Shown piece after piece: positions 53,761-60,852 of a stretch of 64,000 nucleotides of DNA. Positions within the stretch are counted from its first letter, which is position 1. The number at the start of each line of letters is the position of its first letter. Location: assembly GCA_964463165.1 (NCBI GenBank), contig CAYXBK010000005.1, positions 1-64,000 of the forward strand, written 5' to 3'. A program made the translations under genes and the position numbers. A model generated the notes under the pieces. It was not told the DNA's origin and did not search any database. It saw only the letters and a list, made by a program, of their open reading frames with translations. The DNA is from UBA7236 sp964463165 (lineage in GTDB: Bacteria > Bacteroidota > Bacteroidia > Chitinophagales > BACL12).

Positions 53761-53863
53761 CCCACGACTTCCAGCCCACTGCTCCAGCCCACGAATTCTA
53801 GCTCACGACTTCTAGCCCACGACTTCTAGCCCACGACTTCTAGCCCACGACTTCAGTCGTGGG
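53761..53863. repeat. Tandem units of a hairpin arm, ending in a full hairpin
   Basis: About six 14-bp (one 13-bp) units of the type CCCACGACTTCTAG (53761-53843) followed by the complete hairpin CCCACGACTTCAGTCGTGGG (53844-53863). The unit equals the left arm of the hairpin plus spacer, so the array looks like local amplification of the left arm. Confidence 0.8.
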
Positions 53864-54030
53864 TATCAATGTAAATTACCTCTCCAAACCATTTCAATGG
53901 TTTCGGATAAAATTCCTGAATCAATAAATATCCCACAATACCCGTTTTGAAATATTTATATCCGGATATAAATATTTAAGAATATATTAATTGAAATTCA
54001 CTCATTTATTTTTGGATTAAATATTAATTA

Positions 54031-54489
54031 ATGAGCCATTCATTCACAAATATCTGGATCCATTCAATTTTCGGGACAAAATACAGGGAGCCACTGATAA
54101 CAGCTGAATATGAAAAACAAATTCATGAACACATAAAATCTGAGCTGGAAAAAATAGAATGTACGGTAAGAATAATAAATGGAATTGAAGATCATGTTCA
54201 TGCATTATACAGACAAAATCCGAAAATGTCGGTTGCCGATGTCATTAAACAGATAAAAGGAAATACATCAAACTGGATCAATTTAATTGATTCATATAGT
54301 TTAAAATTTGCATGGCAGGTTGGTTATGCAGCATTTAGTGTGAGTCCGTCCGAGCTTGCAAAAGTTGAAGCCTATATCAGAAATCAGAAAGAGCATCATA
54401 AAAAACAAAGTTTTAAAGATGAATATGAATCATTTTTGAGGATGCATGGATTTGATATCAGTAATATTTGGAAAAACCCTGACCCATGA
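54031..54489 (+). CDS. REP-associated tyrosine (Y1/IS200-type) transposase, RAYT 2
   Basis: 152 residues. HVH at 55-57 (GIEDHVHALYR) and nucleophile Tyr115 in VEAYIRNQKEHHKKQSF; both positions match RAYT 1. FAWQVGYAAFSVS precedes the Tyr. Surrounded by CCCACGA-type hairpins, which are not found around RAYT 1. Probably acts on those hairpins. Confidence 0.88.
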   Translation: MSHSFTNIWIHSIFGTKYREPLITAEYEKQIHEHIKSELEKIECTVRIINGIEDHVHALYRQNPKMSVADVIKQIKGNTSNWINLIDSYSLKFAWQVGYAAFSVSPSELAKVEAYIRNQKEHHKKQSFKDEYESFLRMHGFDISNIWKNPDP

Positions 54490-54501
54490 CTGCATCCCTG
54501 G

Positions 54502-54521
54502 CCCATGACTTTATTCATGGG
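54502..54521. repeat. Hairpin just after RAYT 2
   Basis: CCCATGACTTTATTCATGGG is a hairpin with CCCATGA arms, 12 bases after the RAYT 2 stop. Like the CCCACGA hairpins but with T for C in the arm. Confidence 0.65.
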
Positions 54522-54590
54522 GAATTTAACATGAATTAGTAAGGGGGAATTTGAATTAGTTGATAGAAGTAATTTCAAAAAATATACATA

Positions 54591-54964
54591 ATGGTTGAAA
54601 CTGTTAAAAATATTAGCAGGTGATTTTCCCACGATTGAAATTGTGGGTTGGAGATGATTGGTGCATATTAATGGTAAAAGGTTGAAACCGTTAGAGTGTT
54701 GGATTATTCACCTTATTCCCACGATTGAAATCGTGGGTTAGAGACGATTTATTTATAAGGATAGAAAACGGTTGAAACCGTTTATGTGTTTTCGCTAGTT
54801 TGTTGCATTCCCACGATTGAAATCGTGGGTTAGATGTGATTAATGCATATTAATAGAAAAAGATTGAAACCGTTAGAGTGTTGGATTATTCACCTTATTC
54901 CCACGATTGAAATCGTGGGTTAGAGACGATTTATTTATAAGGATAGAAAACGGTTAAAACCGTT
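54591..54964. repeat. Alternating hairpins A (CCCACGA...) and B (CGGTTGAAACCG) downstream of RAYT 2
   Basis: Type A: CCCACGATTGAAATCGTGGG at 54718-54737, 54810-54829 and 54900-54919 (identical), with a variant at 54628-54647. Type B: AACGGTTGAAACCGTT at 54767-54782, with variants near 54591-54605, 54679-54692, 54861-54874 and 54949-54964. They alternate A, B, A, B. The 122-bp block at 54661-54782 recurs at 54843-54964. Nothing else is coded in 54490-55019. Confidence 0.85.
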
Positions 54965-55019
54965 CATACTTCCGCATGTGATTTTTCTACGATTAAAATA
55001 GCGGTAAAGAATGGTTAGA

Positions 55020-55178
55020 CTACCTCAACAATGCCCCGATCAAATACACCAATCCGGCGATAAATAAAATCATCACCACCATGCCGATCAGGATATTTAT
55101 CAGATCGGTTTTTATGCCGGGCTGACTAGTATTTTTATTGAGATTATTACTTTTTAGTGTTTGCTCCTGCTTTGCCAT
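55020..55178 (-). CDS. Small single-pass membrane protein
   Basis: 52 residues: a polar start (MAKQEQTLKSNNLNKNTSQP) and one transmembrane helix at about 26-49 (ILIGMVVMILFIAGLVYLIG). It begins 14 bases after the response regulator stop, so it is likely cotranscribed. Function unknown; too small for family assignment. Confidence 0.6.
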   Translation of the reverse strand: MAKQEQTLKSNNLNKNTSQPGIKTDLINILIGMVVMILFIAGLVYLIGALLR

Positions 55179-55192
55179 TGCATTGAAATAAA

Positions 55193-56548
55193 TTAATCGC
55201 GTTTCAGATTATATTTTTCAATTTTATTATAGAGATGGCTTCTCTGGATATCGAGCTCATCTGCAGTTTTTGAAACATTCCAGTTATTTTTATTCAATCG
55301 GAAAATGATGAATTCTTTTTCGATATAATCCTTAAAATCCTGGAATTTTTCAAAGCGCTCATACAAATCTTTCGGACTGCCACCGCTTTTTGGCGATTGT
55401 GCATAGGCAATCACATCTTCTTCCGTGATTTTCTGATCACTCAAAATTACGAGTCTTTCAATCACATTCCTGAGTTCGCGGATATTTCCGGTAAACTGAA
55501 TATTCTGCATTTCCATCATCGCTTTCGGCGTAATTACTTTTTTTGGAATGCCGTAATCTTCACAAATTTCTTTAATGAATCTTTCAGTTAATAATGGAAT
55601 ATCGTCTGTCCTTTCATTTAATGAAGGTACATGAATTAAAATTACACTGATACGATGATAGAGATCCAGCCTGAAATTTCCCATATCCACTTCATGCAGG
55701 AGATCTTTATTTGTTGCCGCTACAACTCTCACATCTACGGAAATTTCTTTATCGCCGCCAACTCGGGTAATTTTATTTTCCTGCAATGCACGCAAAACTT
55801 TTGCCTGTGCACTCAAACTCATATCGCCGATCTCATCTAAAAATAATGTGCCGCCCGTTGCAGATTCGAATTTACCAATGCGTTGTTTGATCGCAGAAGT
55901 AAACGCACCTTTTTCGTGGCCGAATAATTCACTTTCGATCAGCTCACTTGGAATTGCCGCACAGTTTACTTCAATCAGCGGTCCGTTTGCACGGTTACTT
56001 TTTTCATGGATCCACCTTGCTACCAGTTCTTTTCCTGTACCGTTATCACCGGTAATTAAAACTCTTGCATCGGTAGGTGCAACACGTTCAATTGTTTCTT
56101 TAATTTTTTGAATAGCCGGAGATTCGCCGATGATTTCCCTTGTTTTGGTAACCTTGCGCTTTAAAACTTTAGTTTCTGTAATTAAATTCGATTTATCGAG
56201 GGCATTTCTGATGGTAATTAATAACCTGTTCAGATCCGGTGGTTTTGCAACATAATCGAATGCGCCTTTCTTAACGGCTTCAACCGCAGTTTCCAATGTG
56301 CCATGCCCGCTGATCATGATAAACGGAACATCGGGATTTGAATGCCCTGCTTTTTCAAGCACTTCCATGCCGTCCATTTTAGGCATTTTGATATCACATA
56401 AAACAATATCATAATCCCCTTCCTGGATCATTTTATAACCTTCTGCACCATCCTGTGCCTCATCTACAATATACCCTTCATATTCTAAAATTTCCTTCAG
56501 GGTTTTGCGAATGCTTTTTTCGTCGTCAATCAATAAAATATTAGCCAT
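55193..56548 (-). CDS. Sigma-54-dependent response regulator, NtrC family
   Basis: 451 residues: receiver domain (VLCDIKMPKMDGMEVL, Asp at about 52), AAA+ domain with Walker A GDNGTGKELVARWIHEKS and Walker B GGTLFLDEIGDMSL, and a Fis-type HTH at the end (WNVSKTADELDIQRSHLYNK). The sigma-54 contact motif reads GAFTSA instead of the usual GAFTGA (LFGHEKGAFTSAIKQRIGKF). Cotranscribed with the small membrane protein; no histidine kinase adjacent. Confidence 0.93.
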   Translation of the reverse strand: MANILLIDDEKSIRKTLKEILEYEGYIVDEAQDGAEGYKMIQEGDYDIVLCDIKMPKMDGMEVLEKAGHSNPDVPFIMISGHGTLETAVEAVKKGAFDYVAKPPDLNRLLITIRNALDKSNLITETKVLKRKVTKTREIIGESPAIQKIKETIERVAPTDARVLITGDNGTGKELVARWIHEKSNRANGPLIEVNCAAIPSELIESELFGHEKGAFTSAIKQRIGKFESATGGTLFLDEIGDMSLSAQAKVLRALQENKITRVGGDKEISVDVRVVAATNKDLLHEVDMGNFRLDLYHRISVILIHVPSLNERTDDIPLLTERFIKEICEDYGIPKKVITPKAMMEMQNIQFTGNIRELRNVIERLVILSDQKITEEDVIAYAQSPKSGGSPKDLYERFEKFQDFKDYIEKEFIIFRLNKNNWNVSKTADELDIQRSHLYNKIEKYNLKRD

Positions 56549-56642
56549 GTGTTAATTTGTTCAGATGATAATTCTTTTATAGGTTCAACAGGAGGTAAAT
56601 TTAAAGGTTAGGATTGAAGAATAAAATTTTTGACTTGTTTAT

Positions 56643-57443
56643 TCAACAGCCGGCAAATTTTTCAGTTGATGCGAGATTTCCGTTTGCATCATAGTATTTC
56701 CAATCTCCGCATTGCATATCATTTTTATACATGCCGGAGGATTTCATTTTACCATTTTCATGATATTCGGTCCATGCACCGTCTTTCAGGTTATTCTTAT
56801 AATTTCCCGAAGTCAGCATTACGCCCGACTGATTATAAACCATCTGCGGACCGTTGAGCATATTATTCTGATATGTTTGCTCCATGGCCAGCCTGCCGTT
56901 TGAAAAATACCATTTCGAAATACCGTTTTTAATTCCCATCGCATATTCAGTTTGCGATTGCACATAACCCATATCAGTATATTCGGTACAGATGCCGTTT
57001 AAAACACCATTTGTATAATGATTCACTGTTTTTAAAATACGGACATTTTTAACAGTGGTATATTTTCTTTGTTCCCCGTCAAGTGCATCATTCTTAAAAT
57101 ATTCCTGAACGAGTACGGCACCCGATTTTTCACATTCGATATATAAACCATTTTTTTTGCCGTCTGTATACCCGGCCATCGATAATAAAACGCCGTTCGG
57201 ATAATACACAGACCATGTGCCGTTCCTTTTACCATTTTTCATGCACCATTCTTCTACTTTAATCTGGTTTTCAAAAACCTGAAAACATTCGGCACCTGCA
57301 TCAGCAATTGTTTTAATTGTATCTCTGTCGGGTGGTGCAGCAGGTTTTTCAGGAGGAAGAAATGTGACGAGATTTTGTGCGAATAAACCGGAAATCAGAA
57401 ATATGCCGGTAAGTACCAATAATAATTTATTGCTTGTCTTCAT
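56643..57443 (-). CDS. YwqK/MORN-like repeat protein, secreted
   Basis: 266 residues from the ATG at 57443 (signal peptide LLLVLTGIFLISGLFAQ). Repeats of about 20-25 residues such as NGKRNGTWSVYYPNGVLLSM and NLKDGAWTEYHENGKMKSSG, the MORN-variant type annotated as YwqK-family antitoxin. No toxin gene is adjacent. Overlaps the zinc ribbon gene by 17 bases. Confidence 0.8.
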   Translation of the reverse strand: MKTSNKLLLVLTGIFLISGLFAQNLVTFLPPEKPAAPPDRDTIKTIADAGAECFQVFENQIKVEEWCMKNGKRNGTWSVYYPNGVLLSMAGYTDGKKNGLYIECEKSGAVLVQEYFKNDALDGEQRKYTTVKNVRILKTVNHYTNGVLNGICTEYTDMGYVQSQTEYAMGIKNGISKWYFSNGRLAMEQTYQNNMLNGPQMVYNQSGVMLTSGNYKNNLKDGAWTEYHENGKMKSSGMYKNDMQCGDWKYYDANGNLASTEKFAGC

Positions 57444-57636
57444 TCTTCTTATCATCTTTAATTTCACAATTATTATCTGCATCCGATTTGCTTTCCGGAT
57501 CCGTATGTTCTCCACGGCAACATTCATCAATTACATTTTTACAATTTGCACACTGTCCATGACCATGGATCCAAACCATTTTGGTTGGCACTCCGCAAAA
57601 GGGACAAATAATAATATCTTTAAAAATATCCTTCAT
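57427..57636 (-). CDS. Small zinc-ribbon protein
   Basis: 69 residues from the ATG at 57636. KDIIICPFCGVPTKMVW and HGQCANCKNVIDECCRGEH give two C-x2-C pairs (a zinc ribbon) plus extra Cys. Acidic tail. Just downstream of the RNase P RNA gene; overlaps the YwqK-like gene. Confidence 0.75.
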   Translation of the reverse strand: MKDIFKDIIICPFCGVPTKMVWIHGHGQCANCKNVIDECCRGEHTDPESKSDADNNCEIKDDKKNEDKQ

Positions 57637-57644
57637 AAAAAAAA

Positions 57645-58034
57645 CCTGCAAACTCATAAGCCGGATTCTGTTTGAATTTCTATCATTTATCTGGTCCTGT
57701 ATAATCACTATACGGGATCTTGCTGCCTACCCGTTGAAGAAATTTTGCGAGCAGCAATCTTCCTGCCCGCCCTGCGGCGGACAAACGCTCCAACATATTT
57801 GGCATTGTAACCCGCAAGGTTTACCCCCGGCCGGTATTACTACCGGTCGTCGTGAGCTCTTACCTCACGTTTTCACCCTTACCACGTAGCACGTGCTACG
57901 TGGCGGTAATTTTCTGTGGCACTTTCTCCCTATAGCACATACCATAGGGCCACCCGTTAGATGGTGCGGCGCTCTGTGTTATCCGGACTTTCCTCATCCG
58001 CCTTACGGCGGACACGATAGAACGGTTTGCAGAT
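57645..58034 (-). ncRNA. rnpB: RNase P RNA (class A)
   Basis: Ribozyme that cuts the 5' leader of tRNA precursors. On the minus strand the 5' part reads GAGGAAAGTCCGGA (57983-57996, CR-I) and the 3' part CAGAATCCGGCTTATGAG. CTGCAAAC at the 5' end (58025-58032) pairs with GTTTGCAG at the 3' end (57646-57653) as P1, followed by a T-run. About 390 nt. Inside are CCGCC N4 GGCGG hairpins (57767-57780 and 57997-58012) and a 22-bp perfect palindrome at 57882-57903. Confidence 0.95.
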
Positions 58035-58106
58035 ATTTTTAAAGAACGTTAGTAGAACCTATCTCAACAATGGGTTCTAAATATTATTACGCAAATTTAG
58101 CGCATT

Positions 58107-59072
58107 TCATACAAGGAATATTTCTGTTGCGCCAAAACCAAACCGTGGATTATGGTGATTATTAAATGAAACCACTTGCGGATATTCCTTTAATTTTTTT
58201 TCGATCTCCTTTTTTAAAACACCTTTCCCCAATCCATGCACGACATAGATTTTATGCAATTTATAACGGATTGCTTTTTCGATAAATTGTTCGAAAGCTT
58301 TTAACTGGATCGAAAGAATTTCCGATGCATCTGTTTTCTGCGGATCAATAAATAAATTTTCGGTATGCAGGTCAATTGAATCAGGCATATTTGCTTTTGA
58401 AATGATTTCATGGTCATCGGGGTCCTGATTTTTATTTTCCATCATTTCATTTTTTGTTCCGGTTTGCTTTGGCAAAATATATGCAGGCAGTTCGGAAAAA
58501 AATTGCAAAGTGAAATACCCGTTTTGTTTAAATTCAACGGATTCGGTTTTTGCAAAATATTGCTTCGGTTTCAGCCGGATCTCTTTTTCAAATTCATCCT
58601 GATAGATAGGTTTTTTATTTTTCAACCAGCATTTTAACAAAAAGGCAGGATGGTCATTCAACTGATCGGGTTTAAATTCATGCAGGAGAATTGATGTATA
58701 GCGATCGGCTTCTTTTTTGAATCCGTACTGCATGGTTTGATCGAGATAAAATTGATAATCGATCAACAGGATTTCGTGTGTATGATTGTAAAAATGAATT
58801 TCGTAATAATTAAATTCTCCCGACAATTTATTGATTGCTTTAAACATTAAACCGATCCCCTTTTCTCTTAATTCCAATTGAGGTGCTTCCTTTTCTTCTG
58901 CATTTTCAGAAATTTCCTCTGAAGCAATCATGCGAATTTCATCTATTGAAAGACTCAATTCCTTCTTCCCGACTTTCACGATGATCCAGTCATCGTCAAA
59001 ATAATCATCCACAATTCCGGTTTCGCCGGTCTGCAAAACAATCACCTCATCACCTGATTTAATTTTTTTCAA
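58107..59072 (-). CDS. DUF2027/Smr-domain protein
   Basis: 321 residues from a TTG at 59072; an ATG at 59135 gives 21 extra residues but overlaps the divergent methyltransferase and the promoter at 59091-59120. The N-terminal part is beta-rich (DEVIVLQTGETGIVDDYFDD). The C-terminal Smr domain shows SIDLHTENLFID, KIYVVHGLGKGVLKKEI and HNPRFGFGATEIFLV. Smr domains nick or bind branched DNA or RNA. Specific function unknown. Confidence 0.82.
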   Translation of the reverse strand: MKKIKSGDEVIVLQTGETGIVDDYFDDDWIIVKVGKKELSLSIDEIRMIASEEISENAEEKEAPQLELREKGIGLMFKAINKLSGEFNYYEIHFYNHTHEILLIDYQFYLDQTMQYGFKKEADRYTSILLHEFKPDQLNDHPAFLLKCWLKNKKPIYQDEFEKEIRLKPKQYFAKTESVEFKQNGYFTLQFFSELPAYILPKQTGTKNEMMENKNQDPDDHEIISKANMPDSIDLHTENLFIDPQKTDASEILSIQLKAFEQFIEKAIRYKLHKIYVVHGLGKGVLKKEIEKKLKEYPQVVSFNNHHNPRFGFGATEIFLV

Positions 59073-59090
59073 TTGCTTAGTTTTATGCCG

Positions 59091-59120
59091 TAAAGTTACA
59101 ACATGAAGAAAACGCTCAAA
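59091..59120 (-). promoter_or_regulatory. Promoter of the Smr gene, inside the neighbouring gene
   Basis: On the minus strand TTTG (59120-59117), an 18-base spacer, and TAACTTTA (59098-59091) fit the TTTG / TAnnTTTG consensus with one mismatch. The -33 lies within the first codons of the divergent methyltransferase. It favours the shorter Smr start. Confidence 0.5.
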
Positions 59121-59756
59121 TGGAACCTTGCCCAAAAAGCTGAATTAAAATGGTGGGAGAATTATCTGAAGGGCAGGGATGTGGATCAATATCATAGCTG
59201 GAAAAAAAATTACTGGCAGAAATTGCTGGATATAATCGAACCAGTTTGCCCGGTAATTCCCGGCATGACAGTCCTGGATGCCGGGTGCGGCCCGGCAGGA
59301 ATTTTTATGAATTTAGATGCGTGTAAAGTGGATGCAGTTGACCCGCTGGTGGATAATTATGAAAAAAATCTCCCGCATTTTAAACGGAACAATTATGCCT
59401 ATACAAATTTTTTCAGCTTACCTATCGAACAATATAGTACTGAAACGAAATACGATATTGTTTTTTGCATGAATGCGATCAATCACGTTTCGGATATCAA
59501 TTTCAGTTATGACCTGCTTGCAGGGATGGTAAAGCCGGGGGGTAAAATTGTAGTTACGATCGATGCACATAATCATGTATTCTTCAAAAAATTATTTCGT
59601 GCGGTCCCCGGAGATATTTTACATCCGCATCAATACGATTTGAAAGAATATGAAGATTTTCTTACGAAAAGAAATTTCAAAATACTGCAGAGCAATAAAT
59701 TAAAACACGAATTTTTCTTTGATCATTATATGCAGGTGGGAGAATTGATTAGCTGA
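59103..59756 (+). CDS. SAM-dependent methyltransferase (class I)
   Basis: 217 residues. Motif I MTVLDAGCGPAGIFMNLDAC (about 53-72), DIVFCMNAINHVSDINFS and MVKPGGKIVVTIDAHNH follow. Substrate not identifiable. Its coding end (ELIS) begins a 16-bp repeat, GATTAGCTGATGAGCC, that is repeated once more after the stop. Confidence 0.85.
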   Translation: MKKTLKWNLAQKAELKWWENYLKGRDVDQYHSWKKNYWQKLLDIIEPVCPVIPGMTVLDAGCGPAGIFMNLDACKVDAVDPLVDNYEKNLPHFKRNNYAYTNFFSLPIEQYSTETKYDIVFCMNAINHVSDINFSYDLLAGMVKPGGKIVVTIDAHNHVFFKKLFRAVPGDILHPHQYDLKEYEDFLTKRNFKILQSNKLKHEFFFDHYMQVGELIS

Positions 59757-59776
59757 TGAGCCGATTAGCTGATGAG
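59747..59776. repeat. Short tandem repeat at the end of the methyltransferase gene
   Basis: GATTAGCTGATGAGCC then GATTAGCTGATGAG. The first copy includes the stop codon TGA at 59754-59756. Two copies only, period 16. Confidence 0.65.
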
Positions 59777-59786
59777 ATTTATCGAC

Positions 59787-60779
59787 CTAAAAATAAATTG
59801 CATAGGCTTTCACACCATGACCTTCATTAAATTCAATTGCAGGCGCCGGAATTTTCACGATGCTGAGAATTTCGAACATCATTTTCCAAAATGGAGCATC
59901 TGCTTTTAACTTAGTAAGATCAAGATCAAGTGATAAATAATATTGCCGATACCTGTCGATATCTGTTCTGGTAATGAGCATTTCGGGCGGGCAATCCTCA
60001 GGTGATATTTCCGGATCAGGGCACCATTTATTTTCAAAACCACCGTATAATCCGTTTGCGCCATAGCCCAATGAAACCATTAACCATTTTGGAAATTTTG
60101 TTTCATCCTGCATAAAAGTCGACGGATTTATGCTCAGCCAATATGTTTGTCCGTTATAATCTTTTAATACTTTTTCAGCACCGCTGGTTCCGAATAAAGC
60201 ATCCGCTCTTGTAACCGCATCTTCCCCATCAACTGTATGATCGATATAATGTGAAGAGAATTTAATTCGTATGCGCTGCTCATCCCATAAATAATTTTGC
60301 GTCATACTTAATCCCGCACCAAAACTATTTGCTGCAAAATCGCCGACACTGAATCCCCATTTCGCTGAAAATCCATCCATTGTTTCGATCATTAATTGAA
60401 GCGCAGATCCGGTAATTGCCCCGGCCCAATATGCATTTTCATCTTTCATGCCCGTCCATTGATAAAGCATGGTTGTCATATTTGTTTCAAATGCAGCAGT
60501 AAATGCATGGCCCACCTTATCCATCTGGTTCCATTCCCCCATATCATTGAAAAAATGAAATTTCACGAGGTCATAATCCCGGTACCAATAATTATATAAT
60601 AAATAACTGAAGCCGGCATATAATCCGATCTCTGTTCCAAGTGTGAGGTTAAATCTTGTTTTATTGAATTCTTCCGCCGGTGTAATAAACCGGTGTAAAA
60701 AAGAAGAATCGTTTTGAGAAAACGCAGGCTTGAAAATAATGGTGATGAAAATAAATGATATGATAATTCTGGCTTTCAA
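59787..60779 (-). CDS. DUF2279 secreted protein
   Basis: 330 residues. Signal peptide MKARIIISFIFITIIFKPAFSQ. The middle has YDLVKFHFFNDMGEWNQMDK, KVGHAFTAAFETNMTTMLYQ and MIETMDGFSAKWGFSVGDFA, the DUF2279 (YfiM-like) pattern. Function unknown. Confidence 0.82.
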   Translation of the reverse strand: MKARIIISFIFITIIFKPAFSQNDSSFLHRFITPAEEFNKTRFNLTLGTEIGLYAGFSYLLYNYWYRDYDLVKFHFFNDMGEWNQMDKVGHAFTAAFETNMTTMLYQWTGMKDENAYWAGAITGSALQLMIETMDGFSAKWGFSVGDFAANSFGAGLSMTQNYLWDEQRIRIKFSSHYIDHTVDGEDAVTRADALFGTSGAEKVLKDYNGQTYWLSINPSTFMQDETKFPKWLMVSLGYGANGLYGGFENKWCPDPEISPEDCPPEMLITRTDIDRYRQYYLSLDLDLTKLKADAPFWKMMFEILSIVKIPAPAIEFNEGHGVKAYAIYF

Positions 60780-60820
60780 ATGTTTTTGTTTACGGTTTAC
60801 ATACTAAGATCACAAATCTC

Positions 60821-60838
60821 TCCCGATAGCTATCGGGA
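60821..60838. repeat. 18-bp perfect palindrome
   Basis: TCCCGATAGCTATCGGGA is a perfect palindrome in the 73-base gap between the DUF2279 gene and the phosphohexomutase. No T-run follows on either strand. Confidence 0.7.
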
Positions 60839-60852
60839 CTCAATACTCAAAT

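Larger units (their letters stand above)
53761..54964 (+). mobile_element. RAYT element 2 with two alternating hairpin families
   Basis: Contains the second RAYT gene with its hairpins: a tandem of half-hairpin units (53761-53843), CCCACGACTTCAGTCGTGGG at 53844-53863 and AAACCATTTCAATGGTTT at 53886-53903 upstream in inverted orientation, and further hairpins to 54964 downstream in direct orientation. Boundaries are approximate. Confidence 0.75.

Noticed and set aside
54628..54964. Regularly spaced repeats that could look like a CRISPR array
   Set aside because: The repeats are perfect hairpins of two types with unequal spacing, spacers are themselves repeated, and no cas gene is nearby. The RAYT gene explains them better.
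56643..57636. Toxin-antitoxin module suggested by the YwqK annotation
   Set aside because: The partner gene is a zinc ribbon, not a recognisable toxin, and the YwqK-like protein is exported.
57581..57889. Plus-strand open frame across RNase P RNA
   Set aside because: The region is an RNA gene on the minus strand; the frame has no conserved protein features.
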